A stretch of DNA of 64,000 bases from Tetracladium setigerum (GCA_031472005.1 PZJY01000012.1:1-64000); one strand, 5' to 3'. Positions 46,727 to 59,465 are shown, counted from the first letter of the stretch. Notes: generated by a model from the letters alone, not told the origin. Translations and numbers: made by a program.

Positions 46727-48185
46727 ATGTTAAGCTCAATCCAGCTATTTTTCACCGTCCTTGCGGCGTTCTTCACCTTCGCATACTCCCTCCCAACCAG
46801 TGGATCCTCATCGATATTAAAGATTTCCAATGCCGGCTCAGCAGAAATCATCCCAAACAGCTACATTGTCGTCATGAACTCTAGCGCTGCTACCTCGGAT
46901 GTTGAAAGCTATATGACCTCGATGGTAGCACATGTTGCGAAGAGAAACCTCCACTCACGGGATAGCACCGGATTGCGAACTTTGTCAACAGAAGTCAACA
47001 CCATGGGCGTCGGAGCATGGAAGTGTATGACTCTCGAGGCCGACGATGCCATGGTGAACGAAATGGCCGACTCTCCAAATGTTCGTAGTCATATCTTACT
47101 ATCGAAAGCTGGAATCTAATATATCTAGGTTGCATACGTGGAAGCCAACACTAAGGTCTGGACAAACGTCTTGGTTGAGCAACAAGGTGCTACACCCGGC
47201 CTTGCCCGTATCTCCCACGCCGCTGTTGGAGCCACCAACTATGTCTTTGACGATTCCGCTGGTGCAGGCGTTACTGTTTACGTCGTCGATACCGGTGTAA
47301 AGGCAACCCACTCTGAATTTGGTGGACGTGCTACATTGTCAGCCAACACCATTGACAACATCGTGAGTTTCCCTGTTTCAACAGAATTTAGGGATCTATG
47401 CTGACCATTAACAGCAAGATGATGGCAACGGACACGGAAGCCACGTTTCTGGAACTATTGCCGGAACTACCTTTGGTGTTGCAAAGAGCGCTACTATTTC
47501 AGGCGTTAAGGTGCTAGGTTCTGATGGAAGCGGATCCAACGCTGGTGTTCTCAAGGGAATTGACTTTGGTAAGCATTTCAAACTCCTTGCAAGATGCAGA
47601 ATTCTAACAAATTTTGATAGTCGCCAAAGATTCCGTCGGAAAGAGAGCTGTCATGAACATGTCCCTCGGTGGACCTCGATCCGGTGCAGTCAATGCTGCT
47701 GTCAACGCTCTTTCCGCCCAAGGTGTTGTACCAGTCGTAGCAGCTGGAAATGAGAACGTAAGCATTATCAGATGAATTATCTAGCCCAGAAGCTAATATC
47801 ATAACAGCAAGATACCGCCAATACCTCTCCTGGATCTGCTACCGGAGCCATTACTGTTGGTGCTGCAGACCAAACTGACAGGAAGGCCGTCTTCTCCAAC
47901 TTTGGCCCAGACGTCGATATCTTCGCATCCGGCGTTGATGTTCTTAGCGTTGGCATCAAGAGCAACACCGACACCGCTGTTCTTAGCGGAACCAGCATGG
48001 CTTCTCCTCACGTTGCCGGACTTGCTGCCGCTTTGATGTCTCAGGATCCTACTCTCAACGGCATGGCTGCCGTCAAGGCAAAGATGCTCCAGCTTGCAGG
48101 CTTGACCGGTGCAAAGGTTACAGGAATCACCGCAGCAATGGGCAACACCACCACTCTCATCGCCTACAATGGAAGTGGACAGTAG
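46727..48185 (+). CDS. Secreted subtilisin-like serine protease (proteinase K type, S8)
   Basis: Five exons (46727-47080, 47129-47362, 47415-47568, 47621-47757, 47808-48185) give 418 residues in frame. A signal peptide (to about 21) precedes an I9 inhibitor propeptide (NSYIVVMNSSAATSDVESYM). The mature domain carries the triad D172 (VVDTGV), H203 (GHGSHVSGT) and S356 (GTSMASPHVAG), plus the oxyanion Asn in VVAAGNEN and SLGGPRSG. Intron positions fall between catalytic blocks as in other fungal proteinase K genes. It is a complete extracellular alkaline protease for protein degradation or nutrient acquisition. Its 3' end faces that of a Zn2Cys6 gene 240 bases away. Confidence 0.95.
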
Positions 48186-48424
48186 ACACGTTAGACTTTA
48201 ATGGTTGAGAAATAAATAGTTGAAAGAATTGTAAATAGTCAAAGTCTTCAACAAAATTAGATATGATTCATGACGAGCCCGCGATTTTACCTGTGTGGCA
48301 CTCGCGATCAAGCAGAAATTGATCACATTTCAAGGTCGGGTGGAAGAACACGAAATGTTGAGAATACAATCAAAACATCAAAAGAATTCTCCTTCGTACA
48401 GGCTTTTCTTTCAGAATGACCATG

Positions 48425-50957
48425 CTAAAGATTACCGCTATTCCACCAGTCATTATTCATGCTCGGGTCAAAATCAGCCCTCTGGTTGAAGAAGCTCTCG
48501 GCCAAAACTGCCAACTCTTCGTCGGAATACACAAATGGAACGTCCATCTGTGCTTGACTGTTCGCAATACCTGCCATGTTGCCTCCAACACCAAAATCAC
48601 CTCCCAGCTTAGGCAGAGATGGCCCTTCCACTCCCTCGCCACTGACAAAGTCCTGGTTATCAACCCTCGTCGGCTCCGGCAGAGGACTCGTCTGCGCCAT
48701 TTCCGACGCAAATCCTCTTGAGCCGGAATACAGCGTAGACCCGAACAGAAGCCTTGCGGAACCCGGAATCTCACTTGCAGAAGAGTATTCGAGAATCTCC
48801 CAAAACCGCGAAAGGTCGATCAGCAGACTGCGGTTGGGTGTAGCCGGGCCATCTGCTGAGGCGGAAACGGTTTCGCTTAAACGGTGAAGTTTGTGTGCCT
48901 ATGGTGGACGAGGTGTCAGAAGTAGTCCGAGAGTCCAAGAAAGCTAGATACAGAGATGTAGATTTGAAACAAGGCTGAACGAGATGGGGTGGGTCTCTTT
49001 GCGGCTCGCGGTTTCGTGTCTGAGATCCTGTCGCACAATGCGGGGTTCTGCGATGGGAATAAAATAAATGACTTACGATTCTTGACACGTGTGGCCATTG
49101 TTCACCAAGCCCTTTGACAAATTGTAAACACTTGTTGAAGTTATCCTTCTTCTGTTTCCGAGTTTCGGGGTTGTCCACGAAGCTCTCTTGCAGATAAATG
49201 GTTGCAACGATGGCAACGCAGTAGCCGAGAAAAGGATCCGTGACTTTGAAGCCTTTCCTGTCTAACATATCGATGAGGTGGACTATCCACGAGGCATGAG
49301 AAGTAATCATGTCGGATGTGTGCTGAAGGAAAATCTCAGGAATCATAGATTTAAAATTGCGGAGACGTAGGGAGAGGAGAAGAGGGTGATTGAGGAGGCA
49401 CAGATTTGTATGATAAACTGTTTGGAGAAAGAGCCACGGCCCCCAATAGTCGCGATTGGAGTTAAGTTCAAAGAGAGAACGCTGTGAGAATTTGGCTGGT
49501 CGAAATCGGTGGATGTATGGCATTCGGGTTTCAAAATCCATCTGTTCAGCGAGGATAATAGAGCTGCTTTTGTCAGCTTTCAATCGTTCAAACAATGCCA
49601 AATATCAAGAGGAGGCCCAATTAAGCAATACGTACTATTCTGATTGTGGTGACCACGGAGGAAGAGTGCTTGGTTTGCCTCTCCTCCTTGCATACTTCGT
49701 GATTTTGAACCACACTTGACTCAACTGGAGCGCATACGCGATGATTCCCTTGCCATCACTACTCTCGTGACTTGGACGAGTTCTTTCATCACTATCAAGC
49801 GGTCGATCTGGTGTAGAGGGGTAGTACGGAAAGTTTTCCTCCCCAGTAAAATCCAAAATGCTAAAGTCGGCACCGTGAAGCCGCTTCAGCAGAAACAGAC
49901 TCCAAAAACACCGTCTTCGCTCTTCTCTCTCTATGCTGCTTAGATTTCCCGGCGCCTCACTAGTAAGCTCGGCGTTATGGGCCAGGTTCATTGCAAGGCT
50001 GCTGTGAATGCTTGCTCGTCTTGTGTTGCCATCTTTCCTCGTCAGAATGCTAACAGCGGGCGATGTGATACAGAAGGAACCCACCGGTGAAATCAACAAG
50101 ACCTAAGATACACAGAGATTGAATGGTTGACAGCTCGACTATTCCATGAAAGACCTTTTTGGAAACGATGCGTCTGGCCGCTTCCACATAGCCAGCTACT
50201 TCATGGTCCTTCCGGCCGACAACCCTCTCATCCGTATATCTCAGCGCAAGAGCTAGAATGGCGAAGATGAGTTCTGGATCACGGTCTCCTAGTGTCTGAA
50301 CGAAGCTTTGCCGATGGAACAAAGGTAGAGGCTGGGAATCGCAGTATGTCAAATATACTTCACCAGTGGCCTTGATAATGTCCCACGAAGGGAGTTCGCT
50401 ACTTCGTTAGCCATGGCTTCTCCAATTTTCAAATCACCAACCTGTTTTGCGTGGCGAGATTCAATTGTGGTGTTGGTTGCTGTTGTGGACTTTGGACATA
50501 ACTCCTCGGAGGGTCCGATCCATTCCTGAAAACAGGAGGGGCTCTTCCAGAGACCACCTCAAGCAGCTGAGCTTCGAGAAGCTTCACACGGTCCTCCTAT
50601 CACCATCTATGGTTAGGACTAGATATAAAAATACGCCGTTGAAATGTGGGCAATCGCATACCAGCTTCGGCTCACTAGCAGGCAATTCCGACGATACCGT
50701 AACATGGTGCTGGCTTGGAGTCAAGGATTTATTCAGCCCGCCATCACTCCCATGATGCTCGTCAGCATAATGACAGTGTTGACGAAGTCTGGAGCAATGA
50801 GAGCAGACAGGCTTTTCCCCAGGACAGCGTGACTTCTTGCGGCTATCGTAAATGTCAGCAATTCGATCAACGACAAGAGAGACTTGGGGTTTATCAGATC
50901 TCACCGACAGGGCTCGCAAGCTTGGCGAATTCTTTTCGCAGGGCGCTCCGACGACAT
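48425..50957 (-). CDS. Zn2Cys6 transcription factor, seven exons, 688 residues
   Basis: Exons 50905-50957, 50662-50842, 50596-50442, 50401-50085, 50032-49636, 49566-49077 and 48898-48425 join in frame. The zinc cluster is split by intron 1 after CEPCR, continuing RKKSRCPGEKPVCSHC then six residues and the last Cys. It is followed by a coiled-coil-like dimerisation segment (DRVKLLEAQLLEVVSG). The fungal_trans domain begins with YLTYCDSQPLPLFHR and contains ALALRYTDER, LCILGLVDF, AMNLAHNAEL, EREERRRCFWSLFLLKRLHG and a membrane-like C-terminal helical part (PWLFLQTVYHTNLCLLNHPL). The C-terminus is acidic with DPSMNNDWW. Introns are 40-70 bp except the last (178 bp). The frame is clean. Target genes are unknown; it is convergent with the protease. 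Confidence 0.92.
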
Positions 50958-52363
50958 ATTTCAATAACGTCACAATAACATCCGGAAGTAAATAGTGAAC
51001 ATGATGGATGTACAAAAAGCTGTCGAAGTCCCGCTGGACGTGCGAGTCAAGGGGCTCAAAGACTTAAACCTTGTTTTGTTATCCACCTTTAGTACGAAGC
51101 AACCGCGGAATTTTAAGGTCAATTTTAGCACATTTTTGGGGGTATCTTCGGCATGCCGCCCGTAACTTTCCCCTATCAGAATATAACAATTGGGAATCTC
51201 AGACTCCTCACATAGAATTCGTACTGCTGAGACCTTGGACTCTCCAGATAACCATTCATAGAAATATCTACGTGTACTTGGGATTGATTGCCGATAATAA
51301 TGAATTGTGGTTTTGTGATATGTACTGGAGAATGCAACAATCTGCACATGATGCGCTAGACACTGCCTCTCCTATACCTACCTAGGAAAGCTGGATGAAG
51401 TTCACATCACGTGGAATGTATAGAACTCTTCAATTGGGAAGCAATTGGTGTTTCCCAACAACTAAGAGAGAGGTATTTGCCGCCAGAGGATAGTTCGTCT
51501 GGGCACTATTCAGGGAGTTCTGCAAGACTCTCCCCTCCTCAACATCTGGATCCAAGAACCAACTCAACAACATGTGAAGCGGGAAACAGGAAAACACCAA
51601 GTACCAAAAAAAAAGAAAAGAAAAATAGGTAGATAAGGCTTGAAAAGCTTACAACGGCTATCTGATCGAAAGTTAAAAAGGACGTCAAAAGATGCCTCTT
51701 CAATTTCGGAATCATTGATCCATCTGGAGTCGGGCATTCTCGTGGCCAATTGATGGCTGCTGCACTTTTCCGCCAAGGCCGTTCCGCATCCGCTGCCGTG
51801 TTGAAATTTCTGTGGCCGTTTTCCTGCTGCTGCCGCCGCTCCACCACGAGTTCCCAACAACACCAGAAAAGCAAATAGTAACTTTCCCGGCACTCGCGGA
51901 TGCGATACGGATCGGGCCACGTCACAGTCTAAAGTACTATCTTGTGATTGCTCATATCGCCGGTTTTGAGCGGCTCATTATCCTGGATGCTACCATGCCC
52001 TGGCAAGGAGAGGCTCAGTCAAGGCCCATTGTCCGAAGAGGAGCTTCGGTGCGGAATTGAGAGTATGTATGTTATGTAATGCCAAAGAATTTAGTCAGGT
52101 AGGCAGACGTCTGGCAACTGGAGTTGTGTTGTGCTTGCTGTACAGAGGCAAACTGATCTCGTAAGAGCAATATTGTGAGTAGATGGATGATGTGTGTTGC
52201 TCCCGGCTGCACAGGTTGTGTACCTGCGCGTCTGTTTAATGATGAGTTTATTATTCCTAAAGAGGTCTAGGATTCTAGGCTCCAATCTACGAAGGCTCCG
52301 AAAACCCAGACTCCATTTCGCCAAAATGCACCATCTCCCTCCCTCATTATCCTCCTCCATCCT
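50958..52363. other. 1.4 kb region without a recognised gene
   Basis: Includes the promoter of the Zn2Cys6 gene on the left and the 3' region of the IDO gene on the right. The frames at 51071-51385 and 51539-51925 have no family resemblance. Low-complexity A-rich stretch near 51600-51630. Confidence 0.5.
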
Positions 52364-53652
52364 CTATTCGATTGTAGTCGCTCCGGTCTCATCTCGACTC
52401 TGCTTCAAGAAAGGGATCAGATCGGTTCCTCCAGTTCCCTTCAGTTTTGATTTGTCGTTCGTGGATGCCACTGCTAGGTTGAGACCACCGCCTTCGGACA
52501 TTGGCATTCTCCTCGATGGAATGATGATATATTTGGTGACAATCTGGATGTGAACGTCTCTGAACTCCTTCAATGTCAAGACAGCCAAGTTGTAGGCATC
52601 CAGGACTTCCGGTCCAGCAGCCGAATTCATCACATACTCTCGGATGTTAGAGATCTTGTCCATGTGGTTGAGGAAGTCTCGATGTGGACCAGGCATGTAA
52701 CTTCGCATCTCCTGAAGATACACTTGTTTTCCTTGTCCGCCTCCGGTTGGACCATGCTCAACTCCCAGGACGACATCGAAGAATTGAATCAGAGAACTTT
52801 GTGCGTTACTTCCTCCGCTGTTTTGTCGCCACTCTCCCTTTTCGGCGCCTTCCTCATAGAACACGCCATTTGGAAGGCCGGCCTTCCCCATGTTCTTGGT
52901 TCCTGCGAGGAAAGGTCGGATTTGGTGGTAGAACACCTCTGGGTCGCATTTCTCGTACATTCGCTCCAAAAGCACCGAGATGTCCCTTATGCTCACAGCG
53001 AATTCCAGCAAGCATTCTCTGACGACTGCTGCGTTGTTTTGTCTGACTGCATCCATCGCACTCATCACTGCTGGGACAATTTCTCCTCCGCGAGCTTCCA
53101 TCGCAACGGAGATGAGGTAGAACCACTCTTCGTCGACGGTTCCGGTGAGAGTGTGTAGGCATCGGAGATTCTCCATGCAGAGGGGCTCGTCTTCAACGAT
53201 TGGCCCAAAATTCCAGAGGTTGAGACCAGCGTATGTGGCTATTGGTGGCAAGCCAAGGTGTGATGAGACCTTGAGCATAGGAATTGCGATCGAGGCAGGG
53301 AGTATCTAATTGTTGTTAGATCTTCTTTCACGGGGCTTACTATTGTGGCATTTGTTACCTCTGATGGAACCAACCCTCCCCAGATATACCCATGGGTGAG
53401 CAACGAAAGTATCACGTATGCTCTTTGCCATTCCCTCTCCGTCTTCAAATACACAGTGGAAAGGACGGGGAGCTTTTCAACCTTCCGCCTGATGGCTCTG
53501 GTCTTGACAAGATTTGATACTTGGTTGATAAGAACCTCCCATGGTGAGTAGTAGTGGTCAGGCAATCTTTGCAACGGGTACTCGTCTGGCAGAAAGCCAT
53601 ATTTGGCAGAGACTCCAAACTCGTTGAGGTTGACGTTTAATGGGCCGAGCAT
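52364..53652 (-). CDS. BNA2: Indoleamine 2,3-dioxygenase
   Basis: Two exons, 53359-53652 and 52364-53305, with a 53 bp intron; 411 residues from ATG 53652. Both IDO signature blocks are present: GGSNAQSSLIQ and YLQEMRSYMPGPH, the last His (about residue 306) being the proximal haem ligand. The N-terminus (YGFLPDEYPLQRLPDHYY) and the ATYAGLNLWN block are typical. The haem enzyme opens the indole ring of L-tryptophan to N-formylkynurenine, the first step of the kynurenine route to NAD. It is divergently transcribed from kynureninase, two steps further on in the pathway, across a 654 bp shared promoter, so the two are likely co-regulated. The frame is clean and length usual for fungal IDO. Confidence 0.96.
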
Positions 53653-54306
53653 TTTGATCTCAGTTTTCAAAAAGGTGAAGGGAGTTCAAAGGCAAGAGCG
53701 TCGAGGTGATTTGCTTTTGAGCGAATGAGAACTCGGGATTCTTGGCGATATAAATGAATTGATAGGCTATTGTTGATTCAGGTTGAGGAAATAAGGAGAC
53801 AAGTGAAAAGGTTAAAAGTATATAGACAATGAAAGGAGAACATGTGAAGCAACGAAGTACTCCAAAACACGGCTCAAAAACCTCCAAGTCGCCATACTGG
53901 CAAGACACCCGTCATTCCGAGGGGAAGATTTGTCAAGGAAATCTTACATCCGCAGGATGTGGTTGTTTCTGGATTCCTTTCCTGAATCATCCGTATCGAA
54001 ATACCTCATGGCACTTTCACTCCAGAACACATTTCGGATGAAGAAGTGGGTACGGGAGCGGATAGGATTACGGGAACGGAAGGCAAAGAGCGGGTTGAGC
54101 CAACGGAAGCCGCAAGACATTCAGTGAGGTCACCGAAAATCTTGATAGTGCAATTGCCGGAAGCAACCACGTACAAAGTGATCTGTCAAATCCTGAAGTC
54201 GTTATATTTCCATTCATCAGACCATTCCACTGAGATCAATCATCACCTCTTGCATCACACCATTTAATTATTGCAACTCAAACAAAACATCGCACAAAAC
54301 GCTGCA
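53653..54306. promoter_or_regulatory. Shared promoter of IDO and kynureninase genes
   Basis: A 654 bp divergent intergenic region. It holds A/G-rich leaders on both sides. I did not identify a convincing regulator site; short shadow frames at 53829-54267 have no support. Confidence 0.5.
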
Positions 54307-56002
54307 ATGGGTTCAATCGCCACCCTCTCAGAAGATTTCAAGGCCTCCTCTATCTCTAAGGAGGTGAAGCCGACCTTTCCAAGCGGTACGGAATCCAACA
54401 CGTTGGAGTACGCTCAAGCCCAGGATGCAAATTGTCATATGAGAGAATTCAGAGAAAAGTTCATCATTCCCTCAAAAGCAAACATCAAAGCCAAGAAGAT
54501 TTCACCTCCTGGTACGTTGTAAATGGAACTCATCTTTTTTCTCCCTTCATTAATTACCCCGCCTGATCAATGTACCCCGCCACCAAATCTTTTACATCTT
54601 TTATATCTTCAATTCACAACTTCGATTCACGACTCCAATCTTTCATTGATTGAAAGCTTGAAAAACAAATATATATAAATATTAACATCTTTCATAGGCC
54701 TCTCCAACGACTCTTCAATTTACTTTTGCGGCAACTCCCTTGGTCTCCAACCAAAATGCACCCGCGAATTTCTTCTCGCTCATCTTGACACTTGGTCATC
54801 CATCGCAGTCCACGGCCACTTCCGCACCCTGGAGGATTCGCCTCTAACTCAATGGCAACTCCTCGCCGAACATGCCTCAGCACAATCTGCTCCCCTGGTC
54901 GGCGCCAAGGCATCTGAAGTCGCTATTATGGGTTCCCTCACCACCAATATCCATTTACTCATGGGAAGCTTCTATAAGCCAACAGCTGAGAAGTTCAAGG
55001 TGATTCTGGATTGGAAGGCCTTCCCAAGTGATCACTACGCAATTGAAAGTCAAATCCGCATGTGGGGTTATGACCCAAAGGAGGCCATGGTCATGATCGG
55101 ACCAGAAGAAGGGAGCTTTGAAGTTTCCACCGAGAGTATCTTGAAGGTCATTGAAGAGCACGCTGATACCACCGCTCTTGTCATGCTTCCCGGAATTCAA
55201 TACTACACCGGACAATTCTTTGACATGAAGACCATCACTGCATTTGCACAGTCGAAAGGATTATTGGTTGGATGGGATTTGGCTCACGCTGCTGGAAATG
55301 TACCACTGGAACTGCACGACTGGAATGTAGATTTCGCGGCTTGGTGCACTTACAAGTATATGTGCGCCGGTCCAGGTGCTATCGCTGGATTGTTTGTTCA
55401 CGAGAGACATGGTGTTGTGGATTATAGTGATGGAGAGGATCAGCCACCGAAGTTCAGAAATCGTTTGGCTGGATGGTATGGAGGCGATCAGGTTGGGAGA
55501 TTCAATATGGATAACAGTGAGTTTTGCCTCCGTGACTTTAAATTATCGCAAGAGAGAAGAATAAATACTGACAGGTACTTTAGAGTTCCGACCAAGCCCA
55601 GGAGCAAGCGGATATCAATGCTCAAACCCATCTGTCGTCGACCTCGCTTCCCTTTGCGCCTCTCTCTCTATCTTCAACCAAACGAGTATGGCCGATCTTC
55701 GCAAGAAATCGCTCCGACTCACAGCCTACCTCGAGCATCTCCTACTTCTGGATACCGACTCTGAGAAGGCATTCAAAATCATCACACCTACCGATCACGC
55801 AGCACGAGGTACCCAGTTGAGTGTCATGCTCAAGCCCGGAAGATTGGAGGTGCTGAGTGATATGTTGGAAGATGCAGGAATTGTGGCCGACAAGAGGAAG
55901 CCGGATGTCATTCGTGTTGCACCGGTGCCTTTGTACAATACATACGAAGATGTTTGGAGATTTGTACAAATCTTTAAGGAGGCTTTGGCGAAGTTTGATT
56001 AA
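54307..56002 (+). CDS. BNA5: Kynureninase
   Basis: Three exons, 54307-54511, 54698-55516 and 55584-56002, give 480 residues in frame from ATG 54307. Features of the PLP fold-type I family: IYFCGNSLGLQPK near the N-terminus, VGAKASEVAIMGSLTTN, GWDLAHAAGN with the PLP-ring Asp, and the Schiff-base lysine K288 in WCTYKYMCAGPG; then GWYGGDQ, FRPSPGASGYQCSNPS and, near the end, IRVAPVPLYNT, the usual C-terminal kynureninase block. It cleaves kynurenine and 3-hydroxykynurenine to anthranilate or 3-hydroxyanthranilate plus alanine. The first intron is long (186 bp). Partner gene is IDO in the opposite direction. 3' end converges with the phosphopantetheinyl transferase. Confidence 0.96.
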
Positions 56003-56217
56003 ATTTGAATGGTATTGGGATGGAAAATTGCATTGTTAGGGTGTTGTGGGCGCGGATTTTGAGCGTTTATGAATTATAATGAATACAAGATTTGGAATAA
56101 ATCTTATGTTATACTCCCGTTGACTAGTAAAATCTCTCAGTATAGAACGTAATTATGATAGAGAGACCCATATCAATTGAGTTGGTCTATCCAAGTCTTG
56201 GCCTACAAGACACCACC

Positions 56218-57338
56218 TCAGATTTCTCGTCCAGCCACGTCCAGAATCTCATCGAGTCCCAACTGCTGCCATTTTCCCATTTCAAGATTTGTATCATCCG
56301 AAAAGCCTTCCGGTCTCCTCACTGATCCTGCAACCATATAATTCGCACCAAGTGCAGAAATTTCCATTCTTACATCATTGACTTTCCTTCCCTTGAAGAA
56401 TATTCGAAAGTCAGTTAGCATTGTCCCTTCCTCCAAAAAGGTATCGTTCTCCAACCCTTCCTTTGCTTTTGGTGCCTGCACATCTAGTATTTCCAATTCT
56501 TTCAACCAAGACGCCAGAAGTGCATCGCCTGTCATCTTCACAAATGCTTCTCGCAGGCACCACATGGCAGAAAATCGTCGCAACTTTGCATCGACTATGG
56601 CGTTCATCTCAACGCGGACCGTCGTCTGACCTTGTTCCCCTTCGACATTGACATGAAGGATTCCGCCTCTCTTCTGACACCGAGAGATGGTGTCTTTCCC
56701 ATACCCGCGGACCTCTCCAATCCCAAGATCCAAAGGTCCCAGCTTCATATGGCTCACTTCCGTGTCGGCAAATACCTCGCTGTGCATGTCGATCCAGTCA
56801 AACAAGCCATCCTTCTCGATATGAGCATAATCGTATTTACTTCGTTCATTCCAGCACACAACGTCGGTGCCCACCTCCACCTTTTCGAGGAATCCAACAG
56901 CTGCAATCAAGCTGACAATTCCTGCTTGGTGACTAACGTTGAAGTCTATTCTTTGCTGATCTGGGCTTGGTGGGATGAAGTTTGGCTTTCCTTTCGCATC
57001 TCTGGTAATTGTTGTTTGCGACCACGGAATATTGCAATATTTTGTGACAACCATGTGCTTTAGGAGGTGAGAGGCCAGGCTCATTTTTGCATCACGAAGG
57101 TGGTAGTATTTCAGGACGGCAGTCTGCTCAGCTTCACTAAGAAGTGAGAGCTCTCGAGAAGCCTGTGAAGGTTAGTACCACAGAAGTTAAAAGTTGGATA
57201 TCAAGGACTGACGACTATCTTTAGTTTCTGAACATCTTCCTTTGCATTACTCGAGGCAGAGACGGGCCACAACGGTCTCGTGTCAAGAATCCACTGCACG
57301 ATTTTCGGCCGCAGTTCGTTGTCTGGTTCACACGCCAT
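56218..57338 (-). CDS. 4'-phosphopantetheinyl transferase (Sfp/NpgA type)
   Basis: Two exons, 57213-57338 and 56218-57162, joined across a 50 bp intron; 356 residues. The N-terminal part has SLASHLLKHMVVTKYCNIPW and FNVSHQAGIVSLIA (conserved substrate-binding block). The magnesium-binding VGTDVVC motif and the AMWCLREAFVKMTGDAL motif (W-x-x-REA-x-x-K) of the ACPS superfamily are both present. Proteins of this class load the phosphopantetheine arm of CoA onto carrier domains of polyketide and nonribosomal peptide synthases and of alpha-aminoadipate reductase in lysine synthesis. It is a single well-formed gene; start chosen at the first ATG of the conserved leader MACEPDN. The exact exon 1 donor could be one codon earlier. 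Confidence 0.92.
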
Positions 57339-57725
57339 CTCGTTTCCCAGGGAACTTTTTACTGCCGACTTGACCTCTATGCGTTGATCTTATCAGATCA
57401 ACAGATATGTCTACATAGGAGGTAGTTGGCTGTCGTCTGAAGAAGACCAAGAGGTTCTGCAGCGCGAGAGAGATTTTAGGCGAAGCGGCCACTCCCTGGC
57501 CAAGCGCATGACCTCACTTGCTCCCTTTCTTCCATCTCTTCGCATGAATCAACATAGCGAGCAACTCAATAAAAGCGCACCTTAAGCCTGTTGGGTATCT
57601 TCATACTTTCTTGCTCTATCCACCTAGTGGACGAGCATCTCTACATCCCTTCCATTATCAATTGGGAAATCTTCCAAAACACCCCGCTACCCCACTATGA
57701 GATTGTGTTGAGAACCTCACCCACC
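57339..57725. promoter_or_regulatory. Divergent promoter of PPTase and palC
   Basis: A 387 bp region between two divergent starts. No distinct motif identified. Confidence 0.4.
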
Positions 57726-59197
57726 ATGCCTTTCCCATTCACGCTTCCAACAACATCTTCGTTTGCCTTTTCAACATTCTTTAGTAGTGATTCACACCCG
57801 TCTCTCCCATTGTCGGCGAGTACATATCGTGGAGTCCTTCGAGATGCGCTCAAGCGCCACAAACGCCTCCCAGCAAACGAACAGGCCAACAACCTCTCAA
57901 GCATTCTTCTTGCACTCAACAACTACCTTCCGTACCTTCTAGCCATTGACGATGGACTTGGAAATAAGTTAGTTGCAGAGGAAGAACTGGATGTTGTTCT
58001 CAAATCCACCCCGACCTTGGAATGGCGACCAACCCTCTCAGACAATGCTATTCCGGGACGAGAAGCGGCAAGGTTGAAGATTAGATCTTTAGAATATGAG
58101 ATTTCATTTGTTCTATCTACACTGGCATACACAAATACCCTGCTATCTAGGACGGCGCTTCATTCCCTCTACTCGTCCACCACCGCTTCACCGAGTCCTG
58201 AACAGAGAACTCTCGCCATTACCTCCGCCACAAAATACCTCCTCTCAGCAGCTTCTGTACACGACTATCTTTCCAATCGGTCAGATTGCGTCCCAACAGA
58301 CTCGCCATGTATCGATATCAGCAAAGCATCTTTCAGAGCCTTAACATCACTGGCTCTGGCTGAAGCCACGTTGTTGGCTGTGCTGAAAGATGACCCTTAT
58401 CCAGCGGTTGTTGCTCAAGACCGCAATAAAAACGATAATGAGTGGATGATCAAATCTCCCGATATTCCCAAAGTTAGAGCCCATCTCTTCGCAAGATTAT
58501 GCTTAGCAGCCGCGGAACATGCCTCAAATGCTCATGCACTGTTGAACTCGTCGAGCAAGGGCCAAGGAAAGATCAACGGCGATCTGGTGAAGTATGCAGA
58601 GGACTTGAAGAGAGTGGGAAGGGAAAGGCATGTCGATTCTTTGGGATTGATGCGGAAATTGGAGGGAAGACTGGAGATGCGCTGGCCTGGCTACAAGCTG
58701 GTCAACATGAACTGGGAAATGCGCAGAAGGAGGAGGGCAAGAAGAGTTCGGGTTTTGGGAGGTTGAAGAAAGAATGGAAGGAGAATAGAGAAGACAAGAA
58801 ACTTGAACGTGGGTCGAATTGGGGCTCTGACGCTGGAAAGACTGAAGAAGGAAGAGTTCTTGAATTGCTGGAAAAGAAATGGACGAAGATCAATGATACG
58901 GTAGGTCGACTGCCACAGTCAGAAGAGCGAACTGACCCGCAACAGATCAACACACAAGTTATACCCCCATTTGGGCCTTTGATGGCCACCATGCCCTCTG
59001 GAAGAGAGATACATTCGCTCAAGCCCTTTGTGCTGCCGGTTTTGGAGTCCTCAACCTTGGAAAATATGCGTGCACCGCCCGATCATGCAGACGAGTATGG
59101 TGACTTGAGCTCCGACGAGGACAGAGACGAGCAAGAACCAGTCGGTGCATTCCCAGGAACGAAAGACGACTATGCCAGCACTAGCAAATACTACTGA
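57726..59197 (+). CDS. palC: pH-response protein PalC (BRO1-domain)
   Basis: Starts at ATG 57726 with MPFPFTLPTTSSFAF, the usual PalC beginning. The BRO1-like region reads TYRGVLRDALKRHKR, LSSILLALNNYLPYL, SLEYEISFVLSTLAY, LAEATLLAVLKDDPYP, AQDRNKNDNEWMIKSP and AHLFARLCLAAAEHA, all conserved in the family. Near 58616-58623 the frame must shift by one base to reach ACRFFGIDAEIGGKTGDAL, which is also conserved; adding one G to the GGG or GGG run there repairs it. Otherwise the frame to 59197 is open and ends with an acidic tail (DYASTSKYY). PalC links PalI/PalH sensing to the ESCRT-III complex for alkaline-pH signalling through PacC. I regard the break as probably an assembly indel. Confidence 0.9.
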
Positions 59198-59465
59198 TTG
59201 GCGACTTGAAAGGAGAACAATGGGCGCAATGCTGTTTTGAGGACTTGACTGTGCTTTTAAGATCGGGTATCAAATGCTTTTTTTCTGTCGCAGATTCTCT
59301 TATTTTGTGACTCCAAAACTCCTCCCAAACTCCCATATGTGAAATGTGTGCAAGAGACCGGTCGAGACGATTTGCGTTCTCCATCTCAACGTCTATGAGC
59401 AACCTCCAGTCTGGTCGACAAAAGACTTGACGTTCCACCAAAGCCAGTATTCCCTTCCCGTCCGC

